Assembly (NCBI RefSeq): GCF_048569485.1
Contig: NC_134356.1
Coordinates: 538,779,172-538,843,171, forward strand
Direction: 5' to 3'
DNA from: Anomaloglossus baeobatrachus
Taxonomy: Eukaryota; Chordata; Amphibia; Anura; Aromobatidae
DNA length: 64,000 nucleotides
The notes beneath the pieces are model-generated. The model saw only the letters and a list, made by a program, of their open reading frames with translations. It made no database searches and had not been told where the DNA came from. Each line of letters starts with the position of its first letter. Within the stretch, counting starts at the first letter, position 1. Both the position numbers and the translations under genes were made by a program. Below, piece after piece: positions 57,271-64,000 of the stretch.

Positions 57271-58276
57271 GCATAGAGAATTAGTTTTGGTGAGTGTGTG
57301 CTGCCACTCTCCTCCCTCTGCCTCTCTCCCTCGCTCTCTCCTCATCCTGATCACACAGCTTTGATTCTCTGGCTCTCAGTAAACAGCTGAGACTCCCACC
57401 TTTTTTTTTCTCCCTTTTCCTTTGGACAGAAGACAGCAGTTCGTGTTTGGAGCTACAATCTGCAGGGTCTGAGAGTGGCGTGCACCTGTATCCCCCATTA
57501 GCAGGTCCATCTTGTGTTATCATTGTGTGTATCTTTTGTGTGTCTTTATATTCTTGTGTGTGCCTGTGTCTAAGATTCAGAACATTTTATATAGCGGCAT
57601 CTAAGGGAGCATTGATGAAGGGCACAGCAAATTAAGCACTGCTAGGATCTACTTAGGGTGCTGTGCTTGCCAAAAATGCATCATGCATCTTAATTTGCTT
57701 CCTCCAGTTCATTGCAACATGCTGTAGGCTCTCAGCCCCTGTTGCCTTCCCTTCTCTTTATTATTTTCCATGATACTTGACTCATTTTGGTCATTTGCTG
57801 CAGATCTGGATGTATCGGATTTATTTTACTTGAGCTCCATCATGTCCCATGCTCAGTTCCCACGCAGCCTCGTCATCTGAGGATGAAGAATTGCTGTATT
57901 TTTGTAGCGTTTGATTATGGAAAGTGACAAATTAGAAAATGTCTTCTTTTCCTGTGTATTCCATCTTCATTAGAGATATGAGAGCTGGGTAATGATATCC
58001 AAGGATGAAAATAGCATCCTGAACTTTTTTTGCCATACAGCCCTAGCTGTGCTCTGCAGAATCCAGGGATGAGGCAGGGAACATCCTGAATGAATGTGTC
58101 TCTTGCGGAGAAAACTGTCATTCTTTTTTATAGGGGAGGTTTAGTGTATTTGTCTTTTTTGCATACATCAGGTTACAAATGGTGCTGTTTGATCTCTGAT
58201 CTTGTATGTGTATCACTCCCTTTCCCTGATTCCCTCTCCCCGCACCCCACCTCCTCTCTTTCTGTTTTTTTTGCAG
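57271..58276 (+). promoter_or_regulatory. Probable NTRK3 5' flank and leader region
   Basis: Repeat content drops and composition shifts: a CT-rich tract (57300-57420), an E-box CAGCTG (57384-57389), then ordinary sequence. At its end a pyrimidine run TCTTTCTGTTTTTTTTGCAG (58257-58276) looks like a splice acceptor, though CAG-GTGTGA could also be read as a donor. An upstream non-coding exon or the promoter may lie here, but neither is proven by sequence alone. Confidence 0.35.
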
Positions 58277-58641
58277 GTGTGACAGTTTGAAATCTGCCCA
58301 GTAGGTGGGACTTGGTGACTTTAGCACCCGTTTTTTCTGTCTCCCCCATCTTCTATTGCATTCCTCAGAAGTCTTGTAGATCTCCTGGAAAAAAATAAAT
58401 AAAAAAATAAACCAACAATCTGGAATCAACAAGACAGCAGCAGCAGCAGCACCAGGCACTATGCATCTCTGTGGGCTGAAAGCAGTGTGCGTCTGAGCCA
58501 TTTCAGGATGACTTTAGCTGCAAGAGGATTTTACATCTGATTGCTTATCAAGAGAAAAGGCTGAGATATCTTCTCATCTTGGTTTCCTTCCCCTTACTAC
58601 CCCCCCCCCCCCTTTTTTGGGGTTGAAAACATCTGTTTGAA
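58277..58641 (+). other. NTRK3 5' UTR just upstream of the first coding exon
   Basis: Leader directly joined to the start codon. It contains a CAG repeat (58436-58452), two short upstream frames (58461-58496, 11 codons; 58508-58540, 10 codons) and a run of 13 C followed by T6 (58600-58618). The start-codon context is GAAATGG, a purine at -3 and G at +4, which favours efficient use despite the upstream frames. The 5' limit is a guess from the acceptor-like site. Confidence 0.5.
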
Positions 58642-58883
58642 ATGGATGTGTCTCCGTACCCTACAAAGTGCAGTTTTTGGAGGATTTTCTTACTATGGAG
58701 CATTTTGCTGGACTATATGGGTTCGGTTGTGGCTTGCCCTGTTAATTGTGTGTGCAGCAAAATTGAAATTCTCTGCAACAAAATGGACAATGGGAACATA
58801 TTCCCCCTCTTGGAAATGCAGGAATCAACTAATGCAACCACAAGCTTCAACATCACTGACCTCTCCAAGAACATCATTTCAAT
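58642..58883 (+). CDS. NTRK3 (TrkC) first coding exon
   Basis: It encodes the N-terminus of the neurotrophin-3 receptor tyrosine kinase, a plasma-membrane protein of neurons. The start MDVSPYPTKCSFWRIFLL is close to mammalian TrkC (MDVSLCPAKCSFWRIFLL). A signal peptide covers residues 1-31, ending SVVA. It is followed by the cysteine-rich LRR N-cap with Cys32, Cys36, Cys38 and Cys45 (ACPVNCVC), then GNIFPLLE and two N-glycosylation sites (NAT at 64, NIT at 70). The exon ends after two bases of the codon for residue 81, at AT-GTAAGT, a strong donor; in TrkC the next residues are Ile-His-Ile. TrkA and TrkB differ throughout this segment, so the assignment is firm. The remaining exons lie beyond the window. 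Confidence 0.97.
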
Positions 58884-61800
58884 GTAAGTCTTCCATTCCA
58901 ACCTGAAACTGAAATGTGCCATTTGCTGTATGATGGCAGTGATTGCACTGTGCCTTGTATCCAACACTTGCTTCATAAGCCTGTCTTAATTATCCATGTT
59001 ATCAAGTTATATTTTATTATGCTGGGATTTTTATAGTCTATACACAAATAATCCTCTACTTCCTCAAATAGGGGCGATTTGCTTAACTAGAATGGACGTA
59101 ATCTGGTTACATTGCACCGAGCCATGGGAATACTGGGCACGATAATAACTCTTATTAATTATGTTCCATGGGAAAACTGAGATATTCCATTTTTCTGCCT
59201 TAGTAGTTTCTATTGAGCTGGGTCAGAACTAAGATCACGTATTATGAGTGGTCTCCATTGTAGATGTGGTGACTCCTATAGTTGGAAGATAGCACAGAAT
59301 GAGTATGCGGTAACTGGTTTACTATGAGATGATTTAGGGTGGTATCAACTTATATTGCCGTGTTGTAGGACATCAATCATCCTCAAGTCACCCAGCCAGC
59401 TCTCTGCTGGGCACATTGGGCACCATGCGCTTAGGTTCTTCATGGTTTGGCACCCTAATGTACATCTTAAGAATTGCCTTAATTCATTTACATAGAGAGA
59501 TGGATACCCAAGACAGACAGAACGTGCCTATCCTTCAGAACCACCCTATCCTCAGCTGGTGATATTTGTCACAGCTGAATTGGTGGCCATACACTGCTCA
59601 GCAGAGCCCATAGTAATGGCTTTTTTCTTGTATCCTACTGATATTAAATGGACAATGCAGTTCCAAGATTATATACAACATGATAGAAAAAGCCCTCCAA
59701 AGTTCCCTTTTCTCACCCAAATGCTAGTAATGGAAAAAAATGACTGGCAGATTGATAATGATGCAGATAGTTCTCGCCTTTGTTCCTGTTTATACTGTTG
59801 CATATGGTTGAGTTCCAAAGATTTAACTCATGGTGTGATACTGCTAGAGGGTCCTGTGGGCAAGAAAGCGTTAACTGCTTTTATGTGTAACCCCTTATAT
59901 ATTGTATGAAATGTTCTTAATGGCACATCAAAGAGGAAAAAAATATCAAGCTCTTGAGTTTGTCAGAAAAATGATGTAATAATTCACTAGTGGTAAACTT
60001 CTCCCTAAGAGGAAAATGCTCAATCTGTCAACTAGTGCTGGCTTCATATAGTGCATGGAAATGCAGGAACACTTGATGATTTGGATAAGAATTATTAGTG
60101 CATTTTTCACCCACTGACAGCAGCACAGTAGAAAATGCTTCCATGTTCCAACTCCTATTTCCCGAGCCCCCGGTTGCTAGACAATTCTTGCATTAAAGCC
60201 CTTTCTGGTTGGAGGAAGGTTTGCTGAATGTCTTGTCGTCAGGATTTTTTTTTTTTTTTTTTTTTTGCTTCTTCACACCATGCATTTGTGAAAGAGCCAT
60301 GGAGATTTGCTTCCCCACCCTCTCATTTAAAACACAGCACAGTGTTTAAATATGCAGCTCAGCCACTGGATCAGACACCATAGATAATCCTTAGGAAGTG
60401 ACGGTGTCATGGAAGCGTGTGGACATGGAATGGGAAAAAATATAAGTTAACTGTATGGACATGAAATAAGGCAGTATTCCTGCCCACCATGGCTCTACAG
60501 TACATGGCCCCTAGTTGTTCTTCGTGCCATCCAAGTTTATTTGACATCTGTTGCTTCATCTGCCACTGATTTCTAATATACTGATACTGCATTGTATGTC
60601 TTTATTTCTCTGAGTATTGCAGATTTGCTCGATTGTATGCTACCAAATGACTATACGCCTCCCTGCCCTGGCTCTATAAATTTGCAGTTCCTTACAAACA
60701 TCACATTTAGGTCCATTTGGCCAGGACTGTTTGTTTCATTTGGCACTCGAGATACTGTGAACGAGATTGCAGAGTGAGAGATGGGAAACATGGACTAGAT
60801 GACATGGAGCTTGGAATACTGTGCTGATTTCTTTAAATTCAGGAATGAAATTGAAAATAAACTTTCAGCTGGAGGTTTGGTTCTATAAAAACACATTTAG
60901 GAGATGTAAGGAAGAGCAATGAAGGGATACAGTCATTGGCTTCCATAATTCTAACATATATGTGGAGCATTGTAGTTTCATCAAGTTGAGCTCATGTAAA
61001 CCATGGAGGATGTGATGATTTGGTCAATGGAAAGCCCCAACGTATCCATTTTTGTTAGTGCTAAACACTATTTTGAGGCCAAATTAACCACTATGATATG
61101 GATGACTGATGATGATGATGGTAACATTATTGTCCTAGAGAAATTATACTGTGGTTACATATTGTATAATAGTATTAATAAAATTGTAACAAATATTTCC
61201 ATATTCTCCATATTACACATCACCTTGCTACTTTCCTTTTGAACTCCACCCTACAGTAGATTGTAACTCCGCCCATGCGACTACTTGTTTTCCCAAAGGA
61301 GAAATATTTGATCGATGCAGGGCGTTGTCTCATTGTATCATTGTATCTACTCAACTTTTATATGCAGCACAAGGGCAAATTAAATTTCCTAAATAGAGCA
61401 ATAATGGTAGACAATATCTTAAAGACCAAGCCTACCTATATTGACTGTGTTCTGGGGATATTCAATATCTTGCACTCCACTAATAACTATATATTAGCTA
61501 TATTTAGGTGCCTGTAATCTTACAATCCCCCATGTTTCCCTGTAGAGGACATATGGAGATGTTAGAACCAATGTCCTTCATGAGTTTAAAGGCTATAAAA
61601 ACTTTTGTTCTGTAAATTAACACTTCTCCATTGGTAAATCCCATATTGACACAAGTCTTCAAACTCAATGTTCTTAGTTGTACGAGCAAATTCTACAAAA
61701 CGTGAAATCCATCCGAATTGTAGTGGTATTCTAGGCCACAAGGGAAATTGTGGTCAGATTAAGTATTTAATGCAGATGCTGAAAAGCTGGTGTGATAATG

Positions 61801-62365
61801 GAAGTGTTCGGTTGGTTTGAGCAACTAGTTATTGTTTTAATTAAAAAGGAAGATTGCTGGGTTAATATAACCGTAAAAAAACTTTCACCCAATGTGAATC
61901 ATGTTTTATGGTAACTTGCCAATGAGCTAATCGTTTCCTGGTTCAATGGCAGAACTGAAATGTTGAAAATTTAAAATCCAATCACGAGTGGCATTCCTAG
62001 ATGGAAAGGACGACACGTGATTGAATTGGAGGATTTATTATTGGCTTCTGTCCAGTCTTTGGCCAGGAACAGCCTGCTGAATTCAGACTAAACTGTGTGT
62101 TGTAGCTGTTTGAATTTAATACAATGATCACTTGTTTTATGCAGAAGGTGGTACTGCTGTAAATTAGGAGTACTCTCATGAATGCTGATTATATTCTCGC
62201 TAGAAGTGGGCTTCATCACTGCACATGGATGGAGAGAGCAATACAGCAAGAGGGCTAAGCAGCAATCCAGTTACATTGACCAATACAAAATATACTACAT
62301 CACTAATAAATGTGTAAAAAAGAATTCCAACAGATTTACAGAATTACCAATGCGGGATCCATTCA

Positions 62366-62422
62366 GTGTGCGTGTGTGTGTATGTATATGTGTGTATATA
62401 TATATATATATACACATACATA
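62366..62422. repeat. (TG)n/(TA)n microsatellite
   Basis: Compound dinucleotide run in the intron. Confidence 0.9.
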
Positions 62423-63201
62423 TTTTGATATATATACTTTATATGGCTCAGATTATATATAATGTAGCACGGCAAATAATGTCTATTCAAAACATATGGG
62501 CTAATGGTATCTATATTTAGCTATCAGACTGACTTGTGATCCCAACCCCCACCTTCCAATTACACTTTCTAGATCTCACCTTACTTCACTCTGCAGAAAG
62601 TGTTCATAGATTTATGGCAAATTCGTTGTCATTTGTGACAATTTAATTTAGACATTTGCTCAAGCAATAATTTCAATAACACTATGTATATTCCGTTACA
62701 GCCATATCATATCTGCAATGGTTTATCTGAAGGCTGGTTATCTTCCATAAAACACACATAGGCTTTACCTAGGGAATGCAAGATGGAACTATGAGGCACT
62801 ATTAGTTGCCATATTGGACATAATCCAGCTTTCTCCATTGTAACCAATATGGCAACCAATATAACAGGCGTGCATTGTGTGTGCAGTGACTAACAGGTTC
62901 ATTTTCCGACTGCTCTGTTGAAACATGGCGTAACCAACGTTTCCAAAGTCATACCACATGTATCTGAACCTCTGCTCATGAACAGTGTTTATAAATTTAA
63001 CTTTACAAAGTTCTCTGTTAATTAGTGTTCTCGAGCCTGGCGCATTGTTTCCTGTAGAAATGTATGACGAATAACAACACATACGTTTTTACTGGATGTG
63101 TGAAGGCAGAACCTTTCATTTCACAAAGGCTAACTGAGGCCAGACGCACAGTTATTATGGTGGCTGAAATGCACACTGCATAAAGATCTGGGAAAAAGTC
63201 A

Positions 63202-63238
<37 letters not shown>
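63202..63238. repeat. (TG)n/(TA)n microsatellite
   Basis: Compound dinucleotide run in the intron. Confidence 0.9.
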
Positions 63239-63241
<3 letters not shown>

Positions 63242-63761
63242 TCATACAAAGAAAAAGAAAATTGAAGCACTCTTCAAAAATTCCACAATTTTATAGAATG
63301 AAATAGCAGCGAGGAGGCATGTGCAAGGAGGCTTCTTCCTAAGAATTATTTTATGGTCCGGATTGTGATACAATGTAATTGTGCATTGTGATCCACACAA
63401 AGGCCAAAAGGCTAAATCATAAATAAAAGGGTTGGGGAAAAGCAAGTCTGCGCATTAGGGTACACTACAGTATTCAAGGATTCAGCACTTGAATGCTGGT
63501 CAAAGCACCCACCCATGTTATGCTATTGGACTTAATACTAAAGAACACTCTACACATTAGAGGAAAGTCGTACAATGCTAGTGACATTGGTGGGACTGAC
63601 TAAACAGATGATGGAAGTGTAAAGAAGGCATGAGGATTTTCAATTTCCAATACTTTGGTTTCCCCACCCTCTCCCTATTAATAGCAAATGCATACTTGGC
63701 TAAATATGTATGTTATTGTGTGGTGGCGGGGGTAGCTTTTGTCAACTTCCTATATATATGC

Positions 63762-63765
<4 letters not shown>

Positions 63766-63795
<30 letters not shown>

Positions 63796-63797
63796 AA
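63766..63797. repeat. (TG)n/(TA)n microsatellite
   Basis: Compound dinucleotide run in the intron. Confidence 0.9.
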
Positions 63798-63865
63798 ATT
63801 ATTTATTGCTTATTTTAAACTTTTTAAAAAAATAAATAATTGAAAAGTGGGACGTGCAATATTAT

Positions 63866-64000
63866 TTGTCCCCTTTAAGTTAATACTTTGTAGCGCCACC
63901 TTTTGCTGCGATTACTACACAAGTCGCTTGGAGTATGTCTCTATCAGTTTTGCACATCGAGAGACTGAAATTCTTGCCCATTCTTCCTTTGTAAACAGCT
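63866..64000 (-). pseudogene. C-terminal end of another Tc1-like transposase, cut by window edge
   Basis: The minus strand ends with AAKGGATKY and a stop at 63880-63882, the family's standard tail, preceded by DRDILQAT-type residues. It is a different lineage from the copies at 24, 34, 40 and 42 kb. The rest lies beyond the window. Confidence 0.7.

Larger units (their letters stand above)
58884..64000 (+). other. NTRK3 first coding intron, 5' part
   Basis: It starts GTAAGT and runs past the window edge. It holds a poly(T) run (60246-60266), TG/TA microsatellites and one Tc1 fragment at the end. No further exon of TrkC is recognised (the next, HIENWRSL-like, is absent). Otherwise ordinary AT-rich DNA, much poorer in transposons than the 57 kb upstream. 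Confidence 0.8.

Noticed and set aside
58642-58883. NTRK1 or NTRK2 instead of NTRK3
   Set aside because: The N-terminus MDVS...KCSFWRIFLL and ACPVNCVCSK are specific to TrkC; TrkA and TrkB have different signal peptides and N-caps.
58637-58906. Overlapping frame one base off across the NTRK3 exon
   Set aside because: It lacks an ATG in good context before TrkC and its product has no similarity. It is a shadow of the real exon.
59559-59909. A 116-codon frame in the NTRK3 intron as a further exon
   Set aside because: Its sequence does not resemble the next TrkC exon or any domain I know, and no splice sites frame it.

Overview
This is vertebrate nuclear DNA, most probably from a frog or toad. 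It is dominated by transposable elements typical of anuran genomes: Penelope-like elements, several Tc1/mariner lineages, solo LTRs, hAT, TTAA-flanked and TWA-flanked non-autonomous DNA transposons, and (TA)n tracts. Only one host gene is recognisable. The first coding exon of the neurotrophin-3 receptor gene NTRK3 (TrkC) lies on the + strand at 58642-58883. It has a candidate 5' UTR exon upstream and the start of its first coding intron downstream. Everything before about 57 kb reads as the repeat-rich region upstream of NTRK3.

Layout. 1-2555: a 138-bp tandem repeat and unclassified repeats. 2556-20080: one LTR retrotransposon fossil on the minus strand, which has received two large insertions. 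The first is a 7.15-kb array of 16 copies of a 452-bp unit (three forward, then thirteen inverted) flanked by a 15-bp target duplication. The second is a 6.37-kb Penelope-like element flanked by a 14-bp duplication; it carries two 2.0-kb inverted arms around an open 670-codon RT plus GIY-YIG reading frame. 20986-24048: a second Penelope-like family arranged as a tandem dimer, with one inverted RT fragment and one RT-less unit. 24-30 kb: a Tc1 fossil, three solo-LTR-like elements and two short Penelope fragments. 30-45 kb: microsatellites, foldback elements, four Tc1 copies (one with an open 345-codon transposase), a LINE fragment with the endonuclease region, a further Penelope remnant, and a TTAA-flanked element with a nested Harbinger-like MITE. 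45-57 kb: a hAT element swollen by a minisatellite, a Tigger-like MITE, a third precisely delimited Penelope-derived insertion (15-bp duplication) and a minisatellite split by a MITE. 57-64 kb: NTRK3.

The most notable theme is the Penelope-like group. Three insertions have 14-15 bp target duplications and inverted-repeat organisation. Six loci carry hammerhead-ribozyme-like cores of varying decay. The big palindromic array behaves like a tandem multimer inserted as one piece, and each unit has its own GC box and TATA box. I could not find a hammerhead core in the array unit, so its link to Penelope rests on target-duplication length and architecture only.
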